Shown in pieces: positions 30,276-42,439 of a DNA stretch of 64,000 nt. The stretch is taken from NCBI GenBank assembly GCA_964020155.1, contig OZ026549.1, forward strand, positions 2,868,633 through 2,932,632, in the 5' to 3' direction. The notes beneath the pieces were generated by a model. That model was not told where the DNA came from and ran no database searches. It saw only the letters and a list, made by a program, of their open reading frames with translations. The stretch comes from Chondrilla cf. caribensis. Lineage: Eukaryota; Porifera; Demospongiae; Chondrillida; Chondrillidae. Both the position numbers and the translations under genes were made by a program. Position 1 is the stretch's first letter; every line of letters begins with the position of its first letter.

Positions 30276-31812
30276 AACGGTGTCTCAGTACCCTGTGGTG
30301 AACTACTTTGGAAAAATAAGGTGAGTATAATATACTACCGATGGCCAAGGTCAAATGGATCACTAGGATAGTATATTTATAGATTTTATGTGAGTATCTA
30401 TGGTGTAGTCCTGCCCATATAGTCAACCTGCTGCTGTACCCTTTATTTCAGCTAATTCCTACTAAGTAACCTGCATATACCGATGTAGGGGCAGTTATGG
30501 CAGACATCAATAATTATTTTTATGTTTAACCTGTAATGATAATGTAATAGGATAAAGGATTACAGCGGGATTGTTGGACAGTAGGAGTATTTATCATACA
30601 ACAACTTCTGGCCATGAAAAAAAAAATTAATAACTCCTTGTTACTCTTCTACTTTTCTTTAACTACTCTAAGATTTAGTTGTATTATATACACAATAATA
30701 TATACTGCACTGTGAACGAGATATAAGTCATCCAGTTCGATTCATGACTGCAACCCTTTCTCTCTTCAATATATTATCATGATCCTGCAACATTAGTGTA
30801 CTGACTGATCATGAGCAATCTATACATGAGCAAGGTACAGGTTGACACCATATGTCAGTATAATCATATAGTATTGCATAAAGGCAGCATACTCAATGTA
30901 ATAATTCATGTGCCAGTGTGTACCATGATAGGATAGGATAGTAAGGATGGTCATCTAAGTGGAAAGACCAGTCATGATTCAGTGGATTATTGATAATTTA
31001 TTGGTTCATTACCCTTTTTCACCAAAACTAGTAGTAGGGAATTTTCAAATTTCCCGACAAATCATTATCTGTCAAATTATGGCTGAAAAACGCAAAGCCT
31101 TATGACACAATCCTTTCTTCAGTCAAGTATATTATATTCATAGGCCAAATTAAGGCTAAAAATTTATTTATAACCCAATAGAAGGCAATTGCCAAAATAA
31201 AAAAAAACTAAGTTTAAATTAGCCCAAAATTGCCAAATATTATTCTCGTCAATATTCCCGGCTATATGGTACTTCATAAGCAAGAAACCTGTAATAATAA
31301 TCAAACAATTAGCATTTGCATGGTGATCATAAGCCACAGTTATGCAGAATTACACACACACTGATGAAATAATAATATAAAATAACTAATCTTACAATAT
31401 AGGGGAAGTATGTTAACGTTTATTATTCTATGTCAAACTGTATAATACAATAATTTTCTATGGGTATTCTTGTGGTGTATGAGTATTAACTGTAATATGT
31501 GGTAATAATGTATTATGTCTATTAAGTTACATGTGCTTGTACTTAGTTATGTGCTTATGTAATTTTTGTATCTTGCGCTGTATGTCTCGTGCTAACATAC
31601 ACTGCATACACGCATGCGCACACAACACACACGTGTAGTAACCTCGTGGTAGAGTCTAGGATTATGTAGAGTGACTTGGTAATTATTGAATTTTGCCCAT
31701 TTTGTTCGTCTTCTTGTTTGAAGTAGTGTCTGCATCTCTCGAGAGATCAGCACACACTACATTCTAATGATTTCCTACAAAACCATAACTTGTGAATACA
31801 TTGTAATATTTA

Positions 31813-31905
31813 GTGGTTAAGACATGGGCACGAGGGCATTATGACACACACGAGGGCGGGTGTATTTTATATGTCATACTGCCCGAGTGTCTATGTCTTA
31901 ACCAG
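31813..31905. mobile_element. 93-bp hairpin MITE with ACGAGGGCA motif
   Basis: Ends GTGGTTAAGAC and GTCTTAACCAG, bounded by TA at 31811-31812 and 31906-31907. A related partial copy is at about 17,790-17,850. Confidence 0.6.
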
Positions 31906-32135
31906 TATAGCATCCATTGCTTACGCTTTATACTTTATAAAATTGCTGTATAATAGTACTGTTTCTATGGTAACGGATGTTATAAGGAATTAATATTATG
32001 TTAATGTTATTAATATAATTTTTTATATCAGCTCCTTTTGTGACTATTATGGTTATCAATAATTATTATATCACAGTGTCAATCTTCAGAGATTATACAA
32101 TACTATAGTGAATACCAGTCTGAGAACTGATTGAG

Positions 32136-32450
32136 ATGACTGGAAAAGGACTGGTGTTACTGATGTTGCTCATTGGTTCCTTCAATCTGAGTGTGAGTCT
32201 GTAGATAGCAAGTGCATGCTATTGTGTATAAAGAACAGTATGGGGTTGTGTACATGGCTTGCACAGTGGAATATATATGTGCTTTTTAATCTGTTCTGAT
32301 AGGTTGGGATGGTAAAAAGGGTCCTCGAAATCTGGTTCCATGTTATCCAGAACGAAATTGCAGAAGAAACCAGTTCACAACAAGGTTTTGTTGTCAGTCT
32401 GGAGGGAAGAGCTACATGGGTGGCAATTGGGGACCCACCTGCAAAAATTG
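32136..32450 (+). pseudogene. small secreted cysteine-rich peptide gene, copy B (broken in exon 1)
   Basis: Exon 2, 32303-32450, is open and gives six cysteines spaced C-x12-C-x5-C-x9-CC-x15-C, after removal of a signal sequence and ending in phase 2 before GTAATG. Exon 1, 32136-32192, has lost 7 nt compared with copy A (after CTCATTGG), so the signal peptide is out of frame with exon 2. The two copies are therefore damaged in complementary exons. Confidence 0.55.
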
Positions 32451-32639
32451 GTAATGACCTTCACACATAACGTGAGATAGGTTTTCTGATATTGTAGAAA
32501 GGGGTTGATTTCTCTGAGGTGCACTACATGTTTGCTACTGTACTGACCTTTTTCGATGCCCATGCAGAGAAGAGGTTGACATTCACCTAACCCTAATTCA
32601 GTCACTTATGTGATATAGATATATAATATAATAAATAAA

Positions 32640-33760
32640 AAAATAAATACATACAATATAATATGGACACAAACAAACAATACTTATTGTCACATAATAT
32701 GAAGTTATAAGCTCTAAGGGTACAGTAAATTTTCTACTGTAGTGTACAATGACCTGAAAATATGCAAACAAATTTGAATGAGTGCATCTGCAGCTGAAAC
32801 CATTTTTGCTGTGAATAATTGTGGCTGTTCCTTCAAATCATTATCATCTAGTGGCCATTAAACTAACTACGCTAATACAAGTACCTTGGTTCCAATAACA
32901 AGCACTGTTACTGTTTGTACAAGCTTGTATAGATGATGTTAGTGGACATTTAGCAATACAATGGGTGTTTGGGAAAGATAACAGAAGCTTTGTTTGTATT
33001 TAAAAACTTCAAACTACTGTAGATAACTGCCAGTCTTCAATAATACCCCAATTACCATATGGCTTCTATCATGTACAAAATATTATTGTGATGAGCGGGG
33101 GTGTGAAGCAAGTGAGTACCTGGTGACAACTAAGCGAATCTAAATTGAAACTGATACACACAAACAGTATATTTGAACCGAATATTGTACTATAGTTCAC
33201 ATGAAATAAAGGGTGGGTAACCTGAATTGGCAACTAAGGTACATTACACATAACATAATAACACATAATACAGGATTTGTTAAGCTCAAATCTATACATT
33301 TACACACATCTAAAAAAGAATGTGGGGAGAGGTTTTCATCAAAATGATGGTGTGATGTTTATAGTGGCATGGTGCTAACTGTAGCATAGTGCAGTGATAT
33401 CACACTGAGTATTGAACACTAGTATAAATTAGTGATGTATATACTGTAACTGCACATCCATGGCATTGCATGCATACATAGGGTATACTAATAGTGCGTT
33501 CATTGACAACTGTGCTCTAACACCACATTGAGTAAAGTGTAATAGAAAACACAGAGACTACACATCTGTCTAAAGACTTCAAACACAAGGACTGGTCCTA
33601 ACACAGTCCATAATATACAAATACAGACATCCACTGGAGGGAGTAGGAGACAAGATAAACAAACAAACAAGCACAGACAAGATCATGTTGTCATGGAGTT
33701 GCTCACTTTAGTAGCATCGACACACATATAATTGCATACGTTTGTGTACACAGAATCAAT
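32640..33760. repeat. dispersed segment shared upstream of IFR3, IFR4 and IFR5
   Basis: About 32,700-33,760 matches 23,580-24,320 in part and 44,290-45,210 in part, for example the CATCTGTCT...CAAACACAAGGACTGGTC stretch. No coding potential supported. Confidence 0.5.
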
Positions 33761-34430
33761 TATATTCAAAATTCCAGCAAAGTCATTAATATAAAGTGTA
33801 AGATCAAATAATTAATTCATAGCACAAACATGCATCAAATGAAAAGGAAGCCAGGTAAAAATCAATAATCTGAATTCACACTAAGATAATTTTATGGCTT
33901 GACATATAGGATGTTATTTTATAAGGATTAGATTGAAATGTGTAATTTCCTACAGGGTGACATAGTTTGCATCAAATAAATACACAAAAATTGAGTTGTT
34001 AGCAAATAGCGAGTGGTTGATTCATTATCTGTCAGACCAACCATAGTACTGTCAATACCCTAGATCAAGCTGTAGTTCAGAAGTAACTCTTTAACTATAG
34101 GTGGGCAAGTTATAATTCAGACAGTAAATATTATCAATATAATATCTAATATCAGACATTGTGTTATCTTTATCTTTATCAACTGATATCACAGAACTGT
34201 GTACAGAAACATTCCTCGACTGTGGTTGATGCCATGTCGAAATCAACCTGGAGTCACACACTCAAGCCAGAATAAATGAAATCATGGTATCAAGATCATG
34301 TGGTGCATTCTCAAATGAAAAACTCAAGGTTTCTGTGACCAAAGGAAGCACTAGCTGAGTTGTAGGTATTCATAGACACACCTTATATGGAATGATAAAA
34401 ACCATAATGAATATAAAAGTGCATGCAGCT

Positions 34431-35060
34431 AATCATTACTCAGGTGAAAGAATATTCCAGTGAATACACCCCTGGTACTTTACTGAACAGTGTGAGTACA
34501 TATTCAGTTTTTGTACCAGCTTTTGCACCAGCTTTACCCTTCTTCCACCCAATGTCGACCCATACGTAGCTCTGGGCTTCACTTAAAAATTCTGCATTCT
34601 CCGAGAAGTTCAGCTATGCTCATAACCCAGAATGCTCCTCCAGATCACGTTACTGTCACGAGGTTCGGATTACGTAAGCACCAATGTGCAATTCGTGCGA
34701 CGGTGTCTCTCGTACATAATAAGCATAAGAAGAGGCAAATCTTTCTCAAAGAAAACATTTTAATAATAGACGAACTATAAAGGGTAAAAAAACGTTCAGT
34801 TGCTGCTACGAATTCGTACAACTGATTTCGTGCGTTTCAATGTCACTGATCATCATGCGGATTGCGTGTGACTCGCCCACACTACCTGAGATTTAATTGT
34901 TTACATAACACCTTAACCACCAAATTCCAGTCGACACCCTCAAATCTCATGTTATACCTGCACAGCTATTCATTACTCAGGTGAAAGAATATTCCAGTGA
35001 ATTCACCCCTGGTACTTTGCTGAACAGTGTGAGTAAATATTCACCTTTTGCACCAACTGA
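34431..35060 (+). repeat. about 85-bp direct repeat flanking a 0.47-kb insert before IFR4
   Basis: The stretch AATATTCCAGTGAA...GAACAGTGTGAGTA occurs at 34,450-34,505 and again at 34,985-35,040. The DNA between has a different, more balanced base composition and an open stretch of about 90 codons (34,511-34,780) that I do not recognise. Confidence 0.65.
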
Positions 35061-35078
35061 GGTATACACAGAAGGGAG

Positions 35079-38000
35079 ATGGAGAACATTGGAAAAGTCT
35101 ATTTGATGAGTATTCTACTCTGTATCATTCCTTCAGCTGCCATTTCAGGTGATTTCAAGTTTATTTTCAAAATATATATCAACAGTAACAGTTTGAGGTA
35201 CTGTTCAGGAAGGACGGCGATATATTTAAGCACATGGGACTATTGGTATACTGTTGGCATTATTTCTTACCATTGTTTAGCCATAACCGCCTAAGGTTTG
35301 ACAACAGTAAATCGATTAGCAAACACTATGACTACGTTCCCTGACGCTCTATTGAGTTACACAAAGCCGGACCGGGTATAAGGTTACTGTATTGTGTGGC
35401 AGTGATCTTTTCACAGTTCCTATATTTACACAACACAACATTCTCTACTCATTATTGACCGGATTAGGTGGAAAATCGACATGTTCGGAATTAACGACTG
35501 TTTGAAATTACCCCCGCCTACCTTAAACTATATGTAGGCAACGACACTCATATTCCAGTACGAGATAATGCAGTACACAGGCGCAGACAAAGTTCATCTT
35601 TACGTATGCCGTATGAGTAGTCCCCTCACTCACCTACATAATATACGGCTGTACTGGGTATAGTGGCCGTCGTCTTATTATCGATTATTACGATGAAATC
35701 GAACGGCGATTTCGCTGCATCTCGTTTATACCACAGTGGTTTCCTCTATTGTCTATGGTTTCACCAGATCGCACCATTATCCATGATGACACGTGCTACA
35801 TCGATGTCATGTGCGCGTGACGTCCATGCAAGTTCAAAGTGCAATTGATACTGTACTGTAGGATGTTATTTCACACTCTATAATAGGACGTACGGGCGTT
35901 ATCAATTACATTGTACAGTCTCGACTGAGCTATCAGCAGCCTGTCCATTAATCCGTCATACACACTCAGTTGCTCGTATCCCATCTTTTTAGTTCGTGAT
36001 GAGTTTACATGGTCACCCAGACCACTACTATCATCCTAACAGTATTCGTATTCACATTTTTTTTTCAATATTACTTCATATTCAACCTCACATTCTTGCC
36101 AGGTTTAAACACACAAATATTATCTGTTTGTTTTGACAAACAAAACACTCTTTGTATCAAGGAAAAGTCTAGTTACAATAGCTGGACCATCCCTATCATG
36201 TACTTATGATGGAGAGTACACTTAATTATAGTTTTCCGTTATCTCCTTTGTCAAAATTTTGAATCTAGACATCATCATCATAATAGACTGCTCTTAGGGA
36301 GACCTGTAGGGATGACATTGAAAAACAAATGGCAACTAATGGTATTACAGTACAATAATGATTAACAGTGAATATTGCATTCTGAGTGTTTGCAGTGGTT
36401 TCCATGTATGGTACATAACACAAGACATGGGGACATCAAGTATTAGTGCTATACATGACACAACTAAGTACATAGATGTGCCAAGAAATCCTTACTGCAA
36501 TTAGATATACAATAACTTTATAGGCAGGAAGTTGGAAGTGTAATATTAATATTGATAGTGATGCATAACACTGCATGGTATGGAATGTAACAATTTTATT
36601 ACTAAGTCAAAATTAATAAGAATTCATATGTGGTAAGTGTAACAAACTGCATCTACCAACGTCAAATCCAATGAAAATATAATGAACATGCTGTAACCAA
36701 ACTATTAATGCTTAATTCACTGTTTGTAATGTACATTTCCCCTAGGCTCCTCTAAAGTAACTGTGGTGATTGATGGCTACACAGTTAACTCCACTCTGTC
36801 CTCACCAGCTTCACTACCACTAGGATCAGCTCTTGTGTTGGTGTGTAGAGTCAGTGGAATACCACAGAGACAGATCAAATATAGCTGGACATGTCCTGAT
36901 GGTCCATGTGAACGTCCAGGATATGTGGGGAGAAAGGTTGTTAACGACATTATTCTAGCAGTCAATATAACTTCTGACAGCGATGGAGGAACATACACCT
37001 GTGAAGTATCAAGAGATGAGCCAGATAGGGGATACAGCCAAAATTATACCCTCAATGTTTCAGGTCAATACACATAACAAACATGCACTGAAAATAAGTG
37101 GTGAAATTCTGTTTTCACAGTCCTCAGATATTTACAGTTTCACTATGATTTTATGTAAACTGTTTTGGAAATTAAAAGGAAACACACAATTCTTGGTATG
37201 CCAAAAACTCAAATTTGGAGAGTTAGTCATCTCCCCAAATTTGGGACATACACAAAACAAGCAATATTCATGGAAGATCAAAAGATTCTCTAGGAATACA
37301 CACGTTACATACCCAAGCCAACTTTAATCATAAGTAGGTTGTTATTCAGATGCTTAGCAATTGGAATTTGTTCAAAACATGTCTCAACATGATTGTCATC
37401 TCCCTAAATTTCTGCTGTTTCAAGGGAGAATTGGCATGAACATGTATGTTTACTGTTGAAACCTAATAATAATGATGAAACAGCTGAATGTGAAAATTGG
37501 GGCTTAGTTAGAATTTAACTATCTAATTTATAACATGTTAACAATGCAGTCATGCTCATAAAGATATCAACAACTGTCCTTTCTACCGAGGACTATTTTT
37601 TGATGCCTCTATAGAAGATAACCACGGAAACGTGGAAAATAAGCCTTGCCCTGTTTGGGAAGAATCAAAGATTTCACGGCCAAGTGGCGACTTTTATGTA
37701 GGGTGTTAAAATCGGTAGATAATAATCCACTACTTGTACTACACTGAACCCTACAGACAACGACCTGATAGGCTAAAAAGCCCAGCCAATACTTTGCTCA
37801 GCTGAGATTGACTACTCAGAACATTGCCCAGTGCTACTGATGAGGAGTGGTATTCTCTGAAAAGGCCTTCTAGCATATTGGCAAAGAAATGAATATTACC
37901 GATTCTGGTCAAAAAAATCCCTTATTAAAGATATTACATGTCATAAACATTTTTATACTTATATATCCAAGTGTATGAAATGAAAAATCTTTATTGTTAT

Positions 38001-40967
38001 AGGAGGACATGTTATCCACAGCTATGGGAGGCTTGTCCACCGGGAACATGTAATCACTAGAGGAGATCAGCTTCTACCACCTGGTGATGGAACAGGGCCT
38101 GGAAGAATGAACTGCATAAGAACTGCACCAGAAACTGCTAGTTTTCGATTTGCTGGTGGCGAACAACCCAACAATTTAGTAAATCAAAGTGTATATAATA
38201 ATCAAATGGCTATTTTATTCTTCAACCGAGCTTACTTGTCAATGAACAATTTCACTGCAGAGTATTCCTGTCCGGATAAATATTATATTCTTTTCTATTT
38301 ATCACCAGGTAATAACTACTACTAATACTAGGTATTACTTACCATTTGAAAACATCCAAAAAGTACAATTACAGCATCAAGTGATATTAATTCTAATGCT
38401 TTATTATTGTTTTATCACTTCCTGACAGGTACATTATCCAATGTCACTATCACGGAGGCTGTGCCAAACACCACTGAAGTAAGAATATTCCTCAATGATA
38501 CTCCCTCAGATATTGGTAGAGTCATTGTAGGATATGAACGTCATGACCTTGGAGTGACACTGCAGGGAGAGTATTCAAATATTGTCAGACATACACAGCA
38601 TACATTCTCATCACTAGTCCCAGGTGCTAGGTACACAGTAGTAGTGCAGGGTCTGACTGCATCTGCGAATGGAGCTCAAAGAAGTCAGCATGTCACAAGA
38701 AGATATGTGAAGACTGAAGAGAAAGGTCAGGTAATATCACATTTTACCTGAGTATAGTTAACTCATACTAGGTGGTGCATAAAGAGTCTAATTTGGACTG
38801 AGTTACAATATTTTGTGTTAAAGTTGTTTGGAATGAGGGCATGACACCACACAACTATTTATTACCTTCCAACGTCAATTTATTAAGCATTTGTGCTGTA
38901 CTTCTCTTTGTATGCCCCTTTAGCCCCAACACATCACAACCTACAGATATCTGATAATCAGATATCTGTAGGTTTTAGGAAACAGATTTCCTGGGATGAA
39001 TATATCCCATAATACACACATACTACAAATGTGTGCACAAATACACATACACACACGATACAATATAAATTGCACAAATAATATCACAGTGAATACTTGA
39101 TAAGAGAAAAAGCCTCTACTCTATATAATATATAATATTTGTATATATACATGTAATTATTGCTTTCTATGAATTCAGAACCATCAGCTCCAAGGTATCC
39201 CTGTATATTAGGAGAGAGTAGGGATGGAATTGAACTCAACTGGATACCTCCACTGGAACCCAACGGAGATGTCTACTATCTCATTGAATATAATAATGGA
39301 ATTAATATTACTTCAGTAAATACCTCCAGTGAGTCTACCTACTTCCATTTAACAGGACTACAGAGAGGAGTGACCTACAACATCACAGTGGTGGCAATGA
39401 ACTCAGCTGGAAGGAGTGATACTGGACCAGTTCTGCAGAGTAAGTATCTGTCAATATGTGATAACTTGAATAGTCAGTTGTTATGGTATAAGGTTACTCA
39501 ATAGCATATAGATCATTGTCAAACAGCAACTCATGCACAGTATATATTACAGTGGAACCTCTCTATTACAAACCTCTGAATAGCAGAAACCTCTATGATA
39601 AGGACACCATTCTGTGTCCCAGTGTAGTACTGTGGTGTACTAAATGACCTCTGGATTGAGGACACCTCTGTAATAAGGACTAAAATCAAGGTCCCCAAAG
39701 TGTCTGTAATAGCGAGGTTTCACTGTAGTACTTACATAATTGAATAGTGAATAGTCCTTAATTGAATTAGCAATTGATATGTTGCTTGAATAGTGAATAG
39801 TCCTTAATTGAATTAGCAATTGATATGTTGCAATGTGCAGGTATGGTTTACTATAGAGTCGAAATTGATGTGATATCATTTACATAATTTTATGTGTGGA
39901 TAGATGTGCATACATGTGTACATGCATGCATGTGAGTGCAATAGGTCTTCATTGACATTAGTTTTAATTTTATTTGTATTCACACAGTATCCACTCCTCC
40001 AACTACTCAGAATAACCCACCTGGTGAGTCTTTCATCTTTTACTTGTCCTATGTATGCATATCCTCAATTATATCATTCTATTGTATAGTACATTATATA
40101 TAATATAAAACTCTTGTGATAATATATTTACCACTATCTTCCTCAAATTTAGCTGGTGTCATCGGAGCCATTGCAGTCCTACTGATAGTAGTGTCTGCCA
40201 TAGCAGTTATAATAGTGATAGTGATAATCTGCATAATCAAGCGCAACAGAAGAAAAGGAGTACCGGAAGGCAATGGAAAAGCCGACAATACAGACCATTA
40301 CTACAGTGTAGCCACTGAAAATGCACAACTTCCTAGAATCCACGGAGGTAACAAGAATGACATGATTGTGTATGACCAAGTTGAAGGTGGAGGCCTGAAC
40401 GGTATTGACACTTATGAAGATCCTGATGCTGGGGTCAAAGTTCACAACAAAGTCACAAATGCTAAGACATCTGGAAATGGCAAACAAAATACAAATATCC
40501 CAGGAAAATATCCTAAACTACAGCAAAATGTACCTCAAGAACAACCTCAATGGGAGAGCACCGCACCTGAGGGTCATTATGATGTAGCTGATAGCAGACC
40601 ATACCAAGATAAATATGACGTGATTGGCTCAGGAATGTACATCAATTCAGCTGCAACAAAGAAAGAAAGAGAAGATGTACCCATAGCTCAACCAAACACT
40701 ATACCATCAAAAAGCATGCATCCTGAGGATATTAATGATGAAATGCCCAAGGATGGGAATGATCCTTCCGAGCTCTACACTCAACCAAATAAAGTGAGGA
40801 AACATAATGAAGAATTGAACGTTAATCATGATCAGGTTGATCCAGAGGAATTGTACACACAACCTGCCAAGAAAAAGAAGATAACCCCCCCCCTGCCGTA
40901 TGCATCTAGAGGCAAAAGTGATGATCCAGAGGCACTGTATACTGCAGTTGATAAAGTCAAGAAATGA
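35079..40967 (+). CDS. IFR4: Ig/FN3 transmembrane receptor with long tyrosine-rich tail (7 exons, 700 aa)
   Basis: Exons: 35079-35148 (signal peptide, MENIGKVYLM type), 36746-37063 (Ig), 38003-38308 (Ig-like type A), 38429-38725 (FN3), 39179-39439 (FN3), 39988-40023 (stalk), 40153-40967 (membrane helix and tail). All junctions are phase 1 and the 2103 nt joins without interruption, so this copy looks fully functional. The helix is about residues 431-458, followed by KRNRRK. The 242-residue tail differs from IFR1 after YYSVATE. It holds IVYDQV (a strict ITIM match), YEDP, YPKL, YDVA, YDVI, YIN (Grb2-type), a polybasic KKKK next to a PPLP stretch, and three copies of a DPxxLYT repeat at the C-terminus. 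Role as a signalling surface receptor is inferred. The first donor is GTGATT, weaker than in the other copies. Introns carry a 0.37 kb insertion and a TA-flanked MITE. Confidence 0.85.
37572..37920. repeat. about 0.35-kb insertion in IFR4 intron 2
   Basis: Absent from the same intron in IFR1 and IFR5. Flanked by a 9-bp direct repeat TAAAGATAT (about 37,558 and 37,926). It contains a small hairpin CCACGGAAACGTGG. No terminal inverted repeats seen. Confidence 0.5.
38938..38974. repeat. perfect 18-bp palindrome, 1-nt spacer
   Basis: AACCTACAGATATCTGAT, then A, then its exact complement. In IFR4 intron 4. Confidence 0.9.
39550..39725. mobile_element. 176-bp TA-flanked MITE (Tc1/mariner-pogo type)
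   Basis: Begins CAGTGGAACCTC and ends GAGGTTTCACTG, with TA at 39548-39549 and 39726-39727. Absent from the same intron in IFR1 and IFR5. Immediately downstream a 48-bp tandem duplication spans about 39,742-39,835. Confidence 0.8.
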
Positions 40968-42269
40968 AAAAACTAACATAAATTCAATTGTGTTCCATGC
41001 AATTACTTTGTTCACGTGTGCAACTATGTAAGACATGCTAGTCATTACTATTCTTTATTATTCTATTTTTCTTGAAAGTGAAAGTTCAGCCCTATTATCC
41101 ATCATAAATTACATTTACTATTTTATTTTAATATGTTGTTTGTACTCACACACATGGCTTTATAATAATAATAAATTCTAAAAATGTGTTTCTAATACTT
41201 CAATCTTTAACACAAGAATCACTCCTAATTGCAATGGAATTTATCCAATACAATCCATGTACACATACACATTTGAATTCAATTACGTAATATTATTGTC
41301 TGTTATTGAAACCAAAATTCTACCTCATTCTAATGGGATTTACACACATTAGGAAATTGTGAGTAAACTGGTGGGTGCAATATTCACTGTAGACTGAACA
41401 TCAAGTACTAGGGCTAGCCTGTTCAGTTTTTTGGATGTTTCCATGTATACCCCTAGTGCAATCCGAATGTATTATGCATATAATAACACCTTTGGCTGCA
41501 GTCACTTTTTAGTTATTGTTGGAGCTCTCATCTTTGTCTCGGTGGAGGATAAGCTGAAGCTAAGCCGAAAGCATTTTGAGCTGTTACATACAGTACAACC
41601 AGCAAATGTAGCTGTAATATCTTTAAAGTATTCCCATAAAAGGCTAATAATTTACGTTAATAATGCATTTTTGTGGGGAACATCAGGTGTTGATATCTCC
41701 ACCAAAGAGTCTACAAGCAGATGGACCATGTACCACCTTGCAAGTTACTCCAAACATATCACATTCTACATAGTACTTCTATGTTTAACTTATCAAATAT
41801 TTCATCTTTCAAAATAAAACAATTATTGTATACTTATAGTTCATAACAATAACATACATGTTATATATTAGTATTGTTGCAATTGCCAACTTAAGTAGCA
41901 ATAGACAGGAAGGGTAGAGAAACATTAACAATAGGCAGTACCTTAGTATTGGATATTATGATACATTAAATAGTAACAGATAATCCATGTAGATCCCTAG
42001 TTGCATATGTAGTGTAATACACTATTTTTATCATATGACATTTTATGCAAAGTGTGTTATGCTTATAAAACTAGGTGTGCACTTTGTCCTAAACCTTGAG
42101 CTCGCTATGGAAGAAAATTATGGTCTACATATTTCTGCATATATTTACTTAAACAATTGTATTGTATTATTAGGTAAACTTTGAAAGTAAAAAGTAGTCA
42201 CTTTCGTGCCATAACGTCATATAATATTTGCAAATGGCCGGCTAATTCTAGGTCCCTAGGCTACGTCAC
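40968..42269. other. intergenic region between IFR4 and IFR5 unit
   Basis: No supported gene. An open stretch at 41,431-41,817 (128 codons, hydrophobic patches at both ends) has no recognisable motif and no splice context. Confidence 0.4.
41170..41175 (+). terminator. candidate poly(A) signal of IFR4
   Basis: AATAAA about 203 nt after the stop codon, in a TAATAATAATAAA run. Confidence 0.35.
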
Positions 42270-42439
42270 AATATGCCCTACGTAAGCCCAAAGGAAATTT
42301 GAAAATCGTTATTCACAATTTTTAGATAACTTGTTTTTTATTCGTGGATTAAGCGGTCTGCTAATCCTTGCAGAGAGTATGGTATTCAACTTGATGAAAC
42401 ATGATTGCAATTTGTGCTTTGCAAATCTCTGAAACTGAT

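Larger units (their letters stand above)
30270..32525 (+). repeat. segmental duplication block B
   Basis: Paralogue of 17,390-19,545. Carries cysteine-rich peptide copy B and a TA-flanked hairpin element at 31,813-31,905. Confidence 0.85.

Noticed and set aside
37837..37863. CTGATGA, a 4-bp stem (GGAG/CTCT), then GAAA: a hammerhead-ribozyme-like core
   Set aside because: I could not find matching stems I and III with a cleavage-site UH in the right place on either side; the core alone is expected by chance in this much sequence.
41431..41817. 128-codon open stretch with hydrophobic ends
   Set aside because: No motif, homologous copy or splice context; kept only as a note on the intergenic region.
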